From positions 645,389-709,388 of the forward strand of contig JAJEJD010000020.1 in the NCBI GenBank assembly GCA_022828125.1: a stretch of DNA of 64,000 nt, in the 5' to 3' direction. This DNA comes from a bacterium (GTDB lineage Bacteria > UBA8248). This document shows positions 34,070-44,314 of this stretch, in pieces; within the stretch, counting starts at the first letter, position 1, and each line of letters opens with the position of its first letter. Position numbers and translations under genes: made by a program. The notes below the pieces were generated by a model. The model made no database searches. It was not told the DNA's origin and worked only from the letters and a program-made list of their open reading frames with translations.

Positions 34070-34675
34070 TTATTTCTTCTTCTGGTCGTACAGCTTGATC
34101 ACCCTCTCCGTAAGGTCCACTTTCGGGTTGACGAACAAAACACCGCCTGAGGCATTGTCTACGACGACGTCATAACCTTCGTTTTTTCCGATGTCCTCAA
34201 CGATCACGCGAACTTCCTTCAACACCTTCTCCGTGGCTATTCTTCGGCGATCCTGCAGGTCTCGTTCGCTCTCTCGCACCAATCGCCTCAAATTGTCCTG
34301 CTCGCGTGCGAGTTCCCTTCTTTGGGAACGCAAGTCGAACGCCTTGCGCTCTTTTTCCTCCTGGCGCCAAACCCCGCTTTTCTGCTCGATCTCCACCTGC
34401 AAGTCCCGCACCTTGTTCGCAAGTATGCTCAATTCGTCGCGCCTTTTCCGAATCGCGCTTTGAAGCCTGTTTCTCTCTCTCTCCAAAGACGAACTCGCGG
34501 CCCGGCCGCCTTTCGAAACCCGCAATACGCGCTGAATATTGACGACGCCGTATTTCACACCCGCCGATTCCGCATGACCCGCATAGCCGAAGGCGAGAAG
34601 CATTGAAAGGATTAAAACAGATGAACCATGCCGCCTCACTTCAGACATCCTCCCCATCAAAGGCCAAATCGGCAC
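34070..34675 (-). CDS. skp: OmpH/Skp-family periplasmic chaperone
   Basis: A protein of up to 201 residues holding outer-membrane proteins soluble in the periplasm. It has a hydrophobic export signal ending near GHAESA, then [16 protein letters not shown], the family start, followed by a long charged coiled coil (residues ~60-150) and a C-terminal [22 protein letters not shown] strand with [18 protein letters not shown]. The first codon is uncertain: GTG 34675 gives the longest frame, while ATG 34657 and ATG 34648 are alternatives that start closer to the signal peptide. It lies directly after bamA. Confidence 0.85.
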   Translation of the reverse strand: MPIWPLMGRMSEVRRHGSSVLILSMLLAFGYAGHAESAGVKYGVVNIQRVLRVSKGGRAASSSLERERNRLQSAIRKRRDELSILANKVRDLQVEIEQKSGVWRQEEKERKAFDLRSQRRELAREQDNLRRLVRESERDLQDRRRIATEKVLKEVRVIVEDIGKNEGYDVVVDNASGGVLFVNPKVDLTERVIKLYDQKKK

Positions 34676-34682
34676 GCGCGAT

Positions 34683-36998
34683 CTAGAACGCGGCCCCGAT
34701 TCCCAAATGCGCTTCCCTTCTGCGCTCGTCGTCTTTTCTGTCCAGCTTGTATCCGATATCGAGCCGCATGGGGCCGATAGGCGTCACGATGCGCAAGCCG
34801 ATTCCGGCGCCGTACCTCAATTCCCCGAAATCGAAGGCATTATCCTCATCCCAGATGTTTCCCATGTCAAAGAAAACCGCGACCTGCGTCGGGCCGATGA
34901 AAGGATGCGTCAATTCAACGGAGCCGAGAGCGGCGGAGAATCCGCCTATGGTTTCGCCCTGCGAATCCTTCGGCCCCAGGTCGTCGGAAGTGAACCCTCG
35001 AACGGTGTATCTTCTGGTGGCGTACAAACGACGGAACGCGGGCGCTTCGCCATCGAGCGGTTCGACAAAGCGAACATTGCCCCTCAAACTCAAGACCAAA
35101 TCCCGCAAAACGCGGATTCGGAAACGCTCTCCGATGTTATAATACTGCCTGAATTCCGCTTCTGCGGTGAGAACGTCGACGTTTCCGCCCAAAGCCGATG
35201 AAGAAATCGTGGAGGCGATGCTCCAGTAAGTGCCGTCCGTCGGGAAAATGGGTCTGTTCAGGCTATCGTAGACCAGTCTCGGAATAATGCTGCTTTCGAG
35301 GAAAGTCTCCCCTTCCTGCTCGAGAATCGTGGAAATCGCATTGGCGGAAACGTTGCTGATTTCCGATTCCGCAATTTCATAGGAGAGGAAACCCCTCAAG
35401 AACTCCTGAAATTCCCTGCCGACTGTTATCCGGGCGCCCTGCCTTTCGTTGTCGAACGTACTGTACTCCTGATCGACGAAAAAGAGGCTTCCCCCGAGCG
35501 AGTAGCCGGAGTCCCGGAAACTGGGGTCGAAGTATTCCGCAACCAAATCAAAGCGATCGGAAGAAATTCTGGTGAACAGGGAGCCGACCAGGCCCCTGCC
35601 GAACAGATTCGCTTCTCTCAATTCGCCTTGCCCGTAAAGGCCCTCGTCGCTATTGACGCCGAGGCCGCCCGTTATGGAGCCGGTCGGCTTCTCCTTCACC
35701 TCGATCTCGATATCGAGGATTTCATCGTTGCCGGGACGCCGTTTTTCAACGACTTTCACCGTTTCGAAATAGTTCTTGCGTCTCAGACGCTGACGCGTCA
35801 AATCCAGTCCCTTTGCACTGTACAGAGACCCTTCGATAACGCGGACGTTGCGGCGAATCACGTTCTCGCGAGTGCGGGTATTGCCTTTTACCGCCACTTT
35901 CCCGATGTATACCCTCCGCCCCTTGTTGATTCGCACCGTGATGTCGACCGTTTTCTTCTTATCGTCCGTTTTCGTGAAACTGTTTACGTCCACGAACGCA
36001 TAGCCTCGGTTCGAGAATTGGCTCGTAATCGCGCGCACGTCGGAGAGCAGGCGGGTTTTGTTGAAAATATCGCCGACGAAAACGAGCATTTTCCGCCGAA
36101 TCTCTTCTACGGGGATGACGTCCTCCCCGCCGCGAACCTCGATTTTGGCGACTCTGTACCGAAAGCCTTCGCGGACGGGAATCGTTATATCGATGCGGTT
36201 CCTCCCCCGGTCCTCGCGAATGACGGGCTGGCTGACCTGAACCTTGGCGTAGCCGCGGCTCTCGTACAGCAGGCGAATCCGCACCAGGTCCCTCTGCAGT
36301 TCCTCTTCGTTGAATATCCCCGAACTCGTGAGGAAAGAGAAAAAGCCCTTCTCGCTGGTTTCCATGACCTTGAGCAATTCTCTTCTGGAGACGTTCTCGT
36401 TGCCTTCGAAATTGATCGAGCCGATGCTGACGCTTTCCCCCTCGTCGATCACCAGGGTGACGGCCACCGTATTCGGGCCGCTTTCCTTGAGAACCGCTTC
36501 TACGCGCGCGAAATAATAGCCGCTTTCCTGATAGAGTTTTCGTACGTTACGGACGCTTTCTTTCAGGATGGATTCGTTGACGATGGTCTGAACCTTCACC
36601 GTCATGCGCTCGCGGATTTTCTCGAGGTCCAGGCTGCTGTTTCCGATGATTTCGATCTGGTTGATCGTGGGCTTTTCGCTGAGTTGATATATCACGCGGA
36701 GCCCCCCTTCCAGAGACTCCACTTGAGCTTTCACGTCCCGGAAGAATCCCAGTTTGTATATGGCTCGGACATCCGCGCGGATTTGCTTGACCAATTCTAC
36801 GTTGGTGTAGTTTTGCCCCTCTTTCAGCCGGACATAAAAAAGAACGGTGGAACGGTCGACCCGGCGATTCCCTTTGACCTCGATGGCCCGTATCGTGATG
36901 GCCGGTGAGTCCGACTGCCCCCTCGCCTCCTGCGGAGCGGCAACAAGCGACACGACGGCCACGACGGCGCAGGCCAACACCTTCGCCGCACAACGCAT
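34683..36998 (-). CDS. bamA: Outer membrane protein assembly factor BamA
   Basis: A 771-residue Omp85 protein inserting beta-barrels into the outer membrane. ATG 36998 begins a signal peptide (MRCAAKVLACAVVAVVSLVA, cleaved before QSDSP); an upstream extension to 37067 is unlikely. Five POTRA domains follow (residues ~30-420), the first starting ITIRAIEVKGNRRVDRSTVL. The C-terminal barrel includes the lid-loop motif RRYTVRGFTSDDLG (VRGF) and ends in an aromatic residue (GIGAAF), the barrel recognition signal. It lies between clpC and skp. Confidence 0.92.
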   Translation of the reverse strand: MRCAAKVLACAVVAVVSLVAAPQEARGQSDSPAITIRAIEVKGNRRVDRSTVLFYVRLKEGQNYTNVELVKQIRADVRAIYKLGFFRDVKAQVESLEGGLRVIYQLSEKPTINQIEIIGNSSLDLEKIRERMTVKVQTIVNESILKESVRNVRKLYQESGYYFARVEAVLKESGPNTVAVTLVIDEGESVSIGSINFEGNENVSRRELLKVMETSEKGFFSFLTSSGIFNEEELQRDLVRIRLLYESRGYAKVQVSQPVIREDRGRNRIDITIPVREGFRYRVAKIEVRGGEDVIPVEEIRRKMLVFVGDIFNKTRLLSDVRAITSQFSNRGYAFVDVNSFTKTDDKKKTVDITVRINKGRRVYIGKVAVKGNTRTRENVIRRNVRVIEGSLYSAKGLDLTRQRLRRKNYFETVKVVEKRRPGNDEILDIEIEVKEKPTGSITGGLGVNSDEGLYGQGELREANLFGRGLVGSLFTRISSDRFDLVAEYFDPSFRDSGYSLGGSLFFVDQEYSTFDNERQGARITVGREFQEFLRGFLSYEIAESEISNVSANAISTILEQEGETFLESSIIPRLVYDSLNRPIFPTDGTYWSIASTISSSALGGNVDVLTAEAEFRQYYNIGERFRIRVLRDLVLSLRGNVRFVEPLDGEAPAFRRLYATRRYTVRGFTSDDLGPKDSQGETIGGFSAALGSVELTHPFIGPTQVAVFFDMGNIWDEDNAFDFGELRYGAGIGLRIVTPIGPMRLDIGYKLDRKDDERRREAHLGIGAAF

Positions 36999-37050
36999 AA
37001 GACCACCCCCCGAGGAAAAAGGGGAAACAAGTTTCGATTTTGCAGTGAAA

Positions 37051-39495
37051 CTATAGGTCCTGGACACTGAGCACTTCCGTGTCTTCTTTCAGTTCGAATA
37101 CCAATTCATCCCCGGCCAGCTTCGCCAGAATCGTCCCCCCGTCCTGGAATTTACCGTGCAAAACTTCTTCGCTGAGGGTGTCTTCGATGTGCTTTTGGAT
37201 GACGCGGCGCAGAGGCCTCGCTCCATAGGCCGGTTCGAACCCCTGTCTGGCAATCCAGTCCTTGGCATCGTCGCTCAGTTCAATCGTCATTTCCTTTTCA
37301 CTCAGCGTCTCGTTGACCTTGGCGATTTCGATATCCACGATTTTCAGGATGTCCTCGTGGGTCAACGGCCGGAAGATGATGACGTCGTCAATCCGGTTCA
37401 GAAACTCCGGGTTGAAGGTGCGCTTCAGTTCATCGCGAATGCTGTCCTTCATCTTGTCGAAGCCGAGGCCCGTGTCCACCTTCTGGAAGCCGAGGGACGT
37501 CCCTTTCTCGATGGAGCGGGCCGCCAGATTCGAAGTCATGATGATGACGGTGTTCTTGAAGTCGATGTTGCGGCCATAGCTGTCGGTGAGCAAACCGTCG
37601 TCCATCACCTGGAGCAAAACGTGGTAGACATCGGGATGCGCCTTCTCGATTTCATCGAGCAGCACGACGGAGTAAGGCTTTCTCCGAACACGCTCGGTGA
37701 GCTGCCCCCCCTCCTCATAGCCGACGTACCCCGGAGGCGCTCCGGTGAGGCGGGAGACGTTGAATCTCTCCATGTATTCACTCATGTCGATGCGAATGAG
37801 GGCGTTCGGGTCGCCGAACATGAACTGGGCGAGCATTCTGGCCATCTCGGTCTTGCCCACGCCCGTGGGGCCCAGGAACAAGAAGCTGCCGATCGGTCGC
37901 TTCGGCCCCTTCAGGCCGGCGCGCGCCCGGCGAACCGCCTTCGTCAGGGCGCGCGTGGCTTCTTCCTGCCCGATGATATGGCTGTTCAACTCCTCTTCCA
38001 TCCGGAGAAGACGCTCGTTCTCCACTTCTCCGATGCGCTGCAGCGGAATCCCGGTCATCCGGCTGACGACGTAAGCCACGTCATCTTCGGTGACATACGG
38101 CTCCTCATCGGTTTGCCCCGCTTCCCACTCCGCCTTCAACTCGTCGAGCCTGCTTCTGTCCTGCTCCTCCTGGTCGCGCAACTCGACGGCCTTTTCAAAA
38201 TCCTGTTTCTCGATCATGTCCTTTTTGGTGCGAACCGTATCTTCAATCTGGCGCTGGAGATCCCGGATGTTGGTCGGGAACGTTTCTTTCTCGAGGCGAA
38301 CCTTGCTGCACGCCTCATCGATGACGTCTATCGCCTTGTCCGGCAAGAAGCGATCCGACACGTACTGGGACGACAGGCGAACGGCGGAAACCAGCGCATC
38401 GTCCGTCAACTGCGCGCGGTGGTGTTTCTCATACTTGTCCCGGAGGCCCTTCAGTATGCTGACAGTGTCATCCACCGACGGCGGGTCCACCATAACCGTC
38501 TGGAAGCGCCGCTCCAAAGCGCCGTTTTTCTCGATATATTTCCGGTATTCATCCAGCGTGGTGGCGCCGATGCACTGGACTTCTCCGCGGCTGAGCGCGG
38601 GTTTCAACATGTTCGAAGCATCGATGGAGCCTTCCGCCGCACCCGCGCCCACCAGGGTATGCAGTTCATCGATGAAGATAATCACATCCTGGCTCTGCGT
38701 GATCTCCTTCATGATGGCTTTCAGGCGCGCCTCGAATTGTCCGCGGTATTTCGTCCCTGCGACCAAAGCGCCCAGATCGAGCTGAACCACGCGCTTGTTG
38801 TACAAAATCTGGGGAACTTCTTTCGAGATGATCGATTGAGCCAGGCCCTCGACAATCGCCGTTTTCCCGACGCCGGGCTCGCCGATCAGGACGGGGTTGT
38901 TTTTCGTCCGGCGCGCGAGAATCTGGATGACGCGCTCGATTTCCAGCTCCCGCCCGATGACCGGGTCGAGTTTCCCCTCTTCGGCAAACTCCGTGAGGTC
39001 GCGCCCGAATTCATCGAGCGCGGGCGTCTTGCTCTTCTCGCGAGAACGCGCAGCCACCGGCTCCCGCAAGAGGTTGATGGTCTGCTCCCGCGTCTGCTGG
39101 AGCTTGACGCCGAAGCTGGCCAGGATTTTCGCGGCCAGTCCGTCTTTCTCGCGGACGATACCCAACAACAGATGCTCGGTGCCGATATAGTTGTGGCCCA
39201 TCAGACGGGCCTCTTCGACGGCGTATTCAAGCACTTTCTTCGCTTTCGGGGTGAACGGGATGTCCCCTTCCACGGGGCCGCTCAAACTCTTGGGCAAATT
39301 GCGTTCAAGCTCCAGACGAAGCTGTTTGGGGTCGACGCCCAGCTTCTGCAAAACGGCTATGGCGATCCCGCCCCCATCCTTCAACACGCCAAGCAAGACA
39401 TGTTCGGTGCCCAGATATTCGTGCCGGTAGTGCTCCGCCTCTTCTCTGGCCAGGATAATGACTTTTCGGGCACGCTCGGTGAATCGCTTGAACAT
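37051..39495 (-). CDS. clpC: ATP-dependent Clp protease ATP-binding subunit ClpC
   Basis: An 814-residue Hsp100 unfoldase feeding substrates to ClpP. The N-domain has two Clp-N repeats ([12 protein letters not shown] and [12 protein letters not shown]). AAA domain 1 has Walker [14 protein letters not shown] (near residue 205) and Walker [11 protein letters not shown] middle segment with a UVR-type motif ([17 protein letters not shown]) marks ClpC rather than ClpA. AAA domain 2 has [12 protein letters not shown] (near residue 545) and [11 protein letters not shown]. It ends in a C-terminal D2 region. Placement between lolD and bamA links protein quality control with envelope genes. Confidence 0.92.
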   Translation of the reverse strand: MFKRFTERARKVIILAREEAEHYRHEYLGTEHVLLGVLKDGGGIAIAVLQKLGVDPKQLRLELERNLPKSLSGPVEGDIPFTPKAKKVLEYAVEEARLMGHNYIGTEHLLLGIVREKDGLAAKILASFGVKLQQTREQTINLLREPVAARSREKSKTPALDEFGRDLTEFAEEGKLDPVIGRELEIERVIQILARRTKNNPVLIGEPGVGKTAIVEGLAQSIISKEVPQILYNKRVVQLDLGALVAGTKYRGQFEARLKAIMKEITQSQDVIIFIDELHTLVGAGAAEGSIDASNMLKPALSRGEVQCIGATTLDEYRKYIEKNGALERRFQTVMVDPPSVDDTVSILKGLRDKYEKHHRAQLTDDALVSAVRLSSQYVSDRFLPDKAIDVIDEACSKVRLEKETFPTNIRDLQRQIEDTVRTKKDMIEKQDFEKAVELRDQEEQDRSRLDELKAEWEAGQTDEEPYVTEDDVAYVVSRMTGIPLQRIGEVENERLLRMEEELNSHIIGQEEATRALTKAVRRARAGLKGPKRPIGSFLFLGPTGVGKTEMARMLAQFMFGDPNALIRIDMSEYMERFNVSRLTGAPPGYVGYEEGGQLTERVRRKPYSVVLLDEIEKAHPDVYHVLLQVMDDGLLTDSYGRNIDFKNTVIIMTSNLAARSIEKGTSLGFQKVDTGLGFDKMKDSIRDELKRTFNPEFLNRIDDVIIFRPLTHEDILKIVDIEIAKVNETLSEKEMTIELSDDAKDWIARQGFEPAYGARPLRRVIQKHIEDTLSEEVLHGKFQDGGTILAKLAGDELVFELKEDTEVLSVQDL

Positions 39496-39505
39496 ACGGC
39501 CCCCC

Positions 39506-40240
39506 TTACTTTTTTTGAGCTATTTTCCCATCCACCACGGCGATCACACGATCCATTTTCTCCGCCATCGAAGCATTGTGCGTCGCCACCAGAATCGTTT
39601 GCCTGTTTCTCTCGTTAATCTCTCGAAGCAATTCAAATATCGTTCCCGCGGTTGACGAATCCAGATTCCCCGTTGGTTCATCCGCGAGCACCACAGAAGG
39701 ATTGTTAATTAACGCGCGTGCAATAGCAACCCTTTGCTGCTCCCCCCCGGAAAGTTCTCCGGGCCGATGATTCCACCTGTCGGCCAGGCCCATCCGGCTT
39801 AACAATTCCTTCGCCTGTTCTTCCACCTCTTTTTTCCGGGCGCCGCGGAGCAGCCCGGGTATCATAACATTTTCCAGCCCGGAAAACTCCGGCAACAGAT
39901 GATGAAACTGGAATACGAAACCCACGTGCTGATTTCGCAGTCGAGCCAACTCGACCTCGGAGCGCTCATACAGGCTTTTGCCCTCCAGAATCACTTCGCC
40001 TTTCGTCGGCCTGTCGAGCGCTCCCAAAAGATGGAGCAAGGTGGTTTTCCCCGCTCCGGAGACTCCCATGACGGCCACCATCTCGCCATGCGCAACTTCG
40101 AGATCGACTCCGCTCAGAGCCATCACTTCGCCGCTGCCCATGGCGTATGATTTTTCCAGTCCCTTTGTGACGATGACCTGCGTCGACACCTCTTTCGGTG
40201 CAGCAGATTCGCTCATCTCCAATGTGCCCGAATCAACCAT
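39506..40240 (-). CDS. lolD: Lipoprotein-releasing system ATP-binding protein LolD
   Basis: A 244-residue ABC ATPase driving release of outer-membrane lipoproteins from the inner membrane. Walker A is GVSGAGKTTLL, the Q-loop VGFVFQFHHLLPEFS, the signature LSGGEQQRVAIARAL and Walker B VVLADEPTGNLD, the form shared by LolD, MacB and FtsE. It overlaps the lolC-type permease gene by 8 nt and so is the partner of that permease. The stop is 10 nt before clpC. Confidence 0.9.
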   Translation of the reverse strand: MVDSGTLEMSESAAPKEVSTQVIVTKGLEKSYAMGSGEVMALSGVDLEVAHGEMVAVMGVSGAGKTTLLHLLGALDRPTKGEVILEGKSLYERSEVELARLRNQHVGFVFQFHHLLPEFSGLENVMIPGLLRGARKKEVEEQAKELLSRMGLADRWNHRPGELSGGEQQRVAIARALINNPSVVLADEPTGNLDSSTAGTIFELLREINERNRQTILVATHNASMAEKMDRVIAVVDGKIAQKK

Positions 40241-41498
40241 AACGGAGATTTTCTACCGGATCGACGCGAGAAGCCCGCCACGCTGGATAAAGTGTCGCCG
40301 CCAAACAGATGATAAAAGCAACCACTGCCGTAACAGAGACATCGAAAGGCGTCATCTGCACCGGTAATTTCTCTATATGGTAAACGCTGGGAGGTAGTAT
40401 GTCCAGACCAAAGGCGCGCTCCAGAAAATCCTCCACCACATGGAGATTCCACCCCAGAACGAGGCCGCCGCAAGTGCCCAATACAGCCCCTACCAGACCG
40501 ATAAAAGCGCCTTGCACGAAAAATATCCTCAAAATGGCGCCGCTCGTAGCCCCCATCGACTTCAGGATTGCGATTTCACGCCCTTTCTCCATCACCACCA
40601 TGACGAGCGAACCGATGATGTTGAAGGCAGCCACGACGACGACGAGGAGAAGAAGGATGGTGAGCGTGGTTTTTTCCGTTTTCAGCGCGGAAAAGAGGTT
40701 GCGGTTCATCTCCTGCCAGGAGCGCGACGAATACGCCTCCGAGAGAGCGCCCTGAATCTTGCGGGAAATGCGCTCCGCCGAGAAAATGTCCTTCACGCGC
40801 AAATGCACCCCCGTCACGGATTTGCCGAACCCGAAGAATTCCTGGCTCTCTTTCATCGAGACGAACGAGAGTCCGGCGTCGTACTGATAAAAGCCGCTGC
40901 GGAAAATTCCCACCACCTGAAACTTTTTCGTCCGGGGCACCAGGCCCATCGGCGTAACCACCCCCACGGGGCTCACCATCATCACCGTGTCACCCTCTTT
41001 GAGGAACAGGTTCTTCGCGAGCTCGGCCCCGATGATAACGCCGGGCTTGCCCTCGCCGGTTTTCCCCAGAATCTTGTTCAGCGAACCGTCCTTCAGGTAT
41101 TTCCTGATGTCCGTCACGTCGATTTCCCGACCCGGCACAATCCCGCGCACCACCGCGCCCAGCACACGGTTCTTGAACGAGAACATCGCCTGCCCGTAGA
41201 CGAAAGGACTCGCCGCCACGACACCCTCATGCTTGCGCGCCTTTTCCAGGACATCCTCCCATTCACGCATCAGGGTAGCGCCGGATCTCGTGATGACGAT
41301 ATGACTCTGCGTGCCCAGTATCTTGTCGCGGAATTCCCGCTGAAACCCCGTCATCACTCCCACGACGACGATGAGGGTGGCGACTCCCAGCGCGATGCCC
41401 AGCACGGAGATCCAGGTCGTGAGCGAGACGAAGGCGAGTTTGCTCCGCGAGCGCAAATGCCTGAAGCCGATAAAGAGTTCCGTGGAAAGAGACATCAT
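40233..41498 (-). CDS. lolC: Lipoprotein-releasing system permease LolC/LolE
   Basis: A 421-residue inner-membrane protein with one N-terminal span ([22 protein letters not shown]), a periplasmic domain of ~220 residues and three C-terminal FtsX-type spans ([26 protein letters not shown] onward). [17 protein letters not shown] after span 1 is a LolC/LolE hallmark. As in many lineages outside the Enterobacterales, one permease gene probably makes a homodimer (LolF-like). It overlaps lysS by 4 nt upstream and lolD by 8 nt downstream. Confidence 0.88.
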   Translation of the reverse strand: MMSLSTELFIGFRHLRSRSKLAFVSLTTWISVLGIALGVATLIVVVGVMTGFQREFRDKILGTQSHIVITRSGATLMREWEDVLEKARKHEGVVAASPFVYGQAMFSFKNRVLGAVVRGIVPGREIDVTDIRKYLKDGSLNKILGKTGEGKPGVIIGAELAKNLFLKEGDTVMMVSPVGVVTPMGLVPRTKKFQVVGIFRSGFYQYDAGLSFVSMKESQEFFGFGKSVTGVHLRVKDIFSAERISRKIQGALSEAYSSRSWQEMNRNLFSALKTEKTTLTILLLLVVVVAAFNIIGSLVMVVMEKGREIAILKSMGATSGAILRIFFVQGAFIGLVGAVLGTCGGLVLGWNLHVVEDFLERAFGLDILPPSVYHIEKLPVQMTPFDVSVTAVVAFIICLAATLYPAWRASRVDPVENLRYG

Positions 41499-43066
41499 CC
41501 GTCCTGGTGTTTGCGCAACAGGGGGAAAAGGATGACGTCACGAATCGAATGCGTGTTCGTCAGCAGCATCGCGAGCCTGTCGATCCCGATCCCCTCGCCG
41601 GCCGTAGGCGGCAGGCCGTATTCCAGGGCCGTCAGGTAATCCCAGTCTATCTCATGGGCTTCCTCATCGCCGGCTTCCCTTTTCGCTTCCTGTTGCTCGA
41701 AGCGCGCCCGCTGATCGTCGGGATCGTTCAACTCCGTATAGGCGTTGGCGATCTCGCGCCCGGCGATGATGAGTTCAAACCGCTCTACGGTATCCGGGTC
41801 GTCTTCCCTGCTCTTGGACAGCGGCGAAAGGGCTTTTGGAAAATCGTAGACGAAAGTGGGCTGCCTGAGCTTCGGCTCCACCAGTTCCTCGAACAGATAC
41901 TCCAGGATGTGGGCGTGGCTCATCTCATCCGGGATGGGATAACCCTTGGGTTCCGCGATTTTCCTCGCGAAAAGGCGGGCTTTTTCCTGATCCTCCAATA
42001 CGTCGTCCGGCGCTCCGCCCACCTCGACGATGGAATGACGCCATTCATACCGCGCCCAGGGCGGCTGAAACGAGATTTCCTCGTCCCCGTATTTCAGCAC
42101 GTCATCCCCCAGAATCTCCCGGGCCAGCGACGCCAGCATCTTTTCCGTCAACTCCATCAGGTCGTTGTAGTCCGCGTACGCCATATAGAATTCCAGCATG
42201 GTGAATTCGGGGTTGTGCTGCGTGGATATGCCTTCGTTTCTGAAATTGCGGTTGATTTCGTAGACACGATCCATTCCACCGACAACCAGGCGCTTGAGGT
42301 AGAGCTCGGGCGCCACGCGAAGGAACAGAGGCATTTCCAGGGTATTGTGGTAGGTCGTGAACGGTCTCGCCGTCGCCCCGCCGGCGATGGCCTGCATCAT
42401 CGGGGTTTCGACCTCGATAAAATTCAGATCATCCAGAAAGCGGCGTATCGACTGAATCATCCGGGTTCTCACCCGGAATACCTCGACCACCTCGGGGTTT
42501 GCGATCAAATCCACATACCGCTGCCGATAACGGGCCTCCACGTTTCTCAGGCCATGCCATTTTTCAGGCAGGGGACGCAAGCTTTTCGTCAGGAGGCTCA
42601 TCCGGCGAACCCAGATGGAGAGTTCGCCCATCCTCGTTCGGAACACCCCGCCCTCCGCGCCGACGATATCGCCGATGTCGAGATCCCTGGCGGATTGAAA
42701 CGCCTCCTCGCCGATCTCATTCATCCGGATGAACAACTGGATCTGCCCGGTTCCGTCCCGCAGATCGACAAAGGCGACTTTCCCCTGCACTCGCTTGGCG
42801 ATGATTCTCCCCGCCACCGAATAATTCGCCTCTTTCGCCTCATCGAAGCCGTCCGCCGGCACTTCATGAAATTCCCCGACGATGACGCCGATTTGGTGCG
42901 TCGTCGAAAACCGGTTCACGAAGGGGTTGGCGCCCGAGGCTCGAATCCCCTCGAGCTTTTTTCTCCGCTGCTGGGTCAATATATTTTCATCTTCTCGCTC
43001 ATCCGGCGACGATGACGCTTCATCCGCCACGGGGGCGCTCCTCCCATGCTCTCTTTCTGCGTTCAT
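41495..43066 (-). CDS. lysS: Lysyl-tRNA synthetase, class II
   Basis: A 523-residue class II synthetase charging tRNA-Lys. The N-terminal OB-fold anticodon domain ([29 protein letters not shown]) is preceded by a ~30-residue acidic, Ser-rich extension. Motif 2 is [27 protein letters not shown] and motif 3 [13 protein letters not shown]. All three catalytic elements are intact, and the length is only slightly above the usual ~500 because of the N-terminal extension. It is 48 nt downstream of prfB, a common pairing. Confidence 0.93.
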   Translation of the reverse strand: MNAEREHGRSAPVADEASSSPDEREDENILTQQRRKKLEGIRASGANPFVNRFSTTHQIGVIVGEFHEVPADGFDEAKEANYSVAGRIIAKRVQGKVAFVDLRDGTGQIQLFIRMNEIGEEAFQSARDLDIGDIVGAEGGVFRTRMGELSIWVRRMSLLTKSLRPLPEKWHGLRNVEARYRQRYVDLIANPEVVEVFRVRTRMIQSIRRFLDDLNFIEVETPMMQAIAGGATARPFTTYHNTLEMPLFLRVAPELYLKRLVVGGMDRVYEINRNFRNEGISTQHNPEFTMLEFYMAYADYNDLMELTEKMLASLAREILGDDVLKYGDEEISFQPPWARYEWRHSIVEVGGAPDDVLEDQEKARLFARKIAEPKGYPIPDEMSHAHILEYLFEELVEPKLRQPTFVYDFPKALSPLSKSREDDPDTVERFELIIAGREIANAYTELNDPDDQRARFEQQEAKREAGDEEAHEIDWDYLTALEYGLPPTAGEGIGIDRLAMLLTNTHSIRDVILFPLLRKHQDG

Positions 43067-43114
43067 TAAACTGTGATTTCCCCATTCGCTTCCATCCGGT
43101 TCAGCCGGCGGCGA

Positions 43115-44237
43115 CTACGCGCGCGCATTCGCCTTCTCCTGTATCAACGAGAGGAGATAGGCGTCAATGAACGCGTCGATATTCCCGTCCAATACGGCGT
43201 TCACGTCCGAGCGCTCCACGTCCGTTCGATGATCCTTCACCATCCGGTAGGGGTGCAGGGTGTAGGAACGAATCTGGCTCCCGAACCCGATGGTCTTTTT
43301 CATGGCGTGCTGCGCTTCTTTTTCCTCGTCGCGCTTTCGCTTCTCCATTTCGTACAACTGGCCGCGCAGCAGCTTCATGGCGGTCGCGCGGTTCTTGTGC
43401 TGGCTTCTCTCGTTCTGGCATGAGACCACGATGCCCGTGGGCAAGTGCGTAATCCGCACCGCTGAGTCCGTGGTGTTCACGTGCTGCCCGCCGGCGCCCG
43501 AACTCCTGAACACGTCGACCCGCAAATCGTTCTCATCGATCTCGACTTCCACGTCATCCGACACTTCCGGAACGACATCCACGGAAGCGAAAGAGGTGTG
43601 TCTCTTCGCGCTGGCGTCGAAAGGTGAAATCCTGATGAGACGATGCACGCCGACTTCCGCCCGAAGATACCCGTAAGCATAATCCCCCTGGATGATCAGG
43701 GTAGCGTTCTTGATGCCGGCCTCCTCCCCCCCGAGTATGGAAACGAGGCGCGCCTGATACCCCTTCTCCTCCGCCCACCTCGTGTACATGCGCAAGAGCA
43801 TTTCGGCCCAATCCTGGCTCTCCACGCCGCCTGCGCCTGCGTTCACGGAGAAAATGGCGTTCGCCCTGTCTTCCTCGGAATCCATGACCAGATGGAACTC
43901 CAGGCGCTCTATCTCCTTGAAAAGAGAGGAAAGAGCACCTTCGATTTCGCTCAGGAGTTCCGATTCGGACGTTTCTTCCATCTGGAGAAGCTGGAGAAGC
44001 TCATTCTGTTCGTTGAGTCTCCCGCTGAGGTTCTCCCAGTTGCGGATGGTCTTTTCAAGCGAAGCGCGCTTTCTCAGCGTATTCTGGGCGGCTTCGGGGT
44101 CGTTCCAGAAATCCTCTTCACCGGCGAGCTTATCGAGCTTCGCGCACTCCGCCTCCAGTCGATCGAGGTCAAAGCCGCCCTCGCAGTTCAAGGAGGCGCG
44201 CCTCCAGTTGCTCACATTTCCTGCATAATTCTTCCAT
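43115..44237 (-). CDS. prfB: Peptide chain release factor 2 with programmed +1 frameshift
   Basis: The main frame (from GAC 44170 to 43115) encodes the RF2 body: SPF tripeptide (residues 204-206, in RLIRISPFDAS) recognising UGA/UAA stop codons and GGQ (249-251, in SGAGGQHVNT) triggering hydrolysis. The true start is in the preceding frame: ATG 44237, with GGAG 6 nt upstream, encodes MEELCRKCEQLEARLLELRGRL and meets TGA at 44171-44169. At this point the sequence reads GAGGG-CGG-CTT-TGA-C, the classical RF2 slippery site. Slippage by +1 at CTT gives a 373-residue product, close to E. coli RF2 (365). Low RF2 delays UGA decoding and favours the shift. Confidence 0.93.
44168..44183 (-). promoter_or_regulatory. 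RF2 +1 frameshift site
   Basis: CGAGGGCGGCTTTGAC on the minus strand: an internal Shine-Dalgarno-like GAGGG, exactly three bases, then CTT-TGA-C. The E. coli site is AGGGGG-TAT-CTT-TGA-C, with the same 3-nt spacing. It makes prfB expression autoregulated by RF2 abundance. Confidence 0.9.
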
Positions 44238-44314
44238 CTACATCTCCAATCCTTCGAATTCGAACTCCATGACCCCTCGGGACGGAGTCCAACCGGGCGG
44301 TTCCAACCATCATA

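Noticed and set aside
37156..39618. An 820-codon frame antisense to clpC
   Set aside because: Same composition effect; no ribosome site and no recognisable domain, while ClpC on the other strand is complete.
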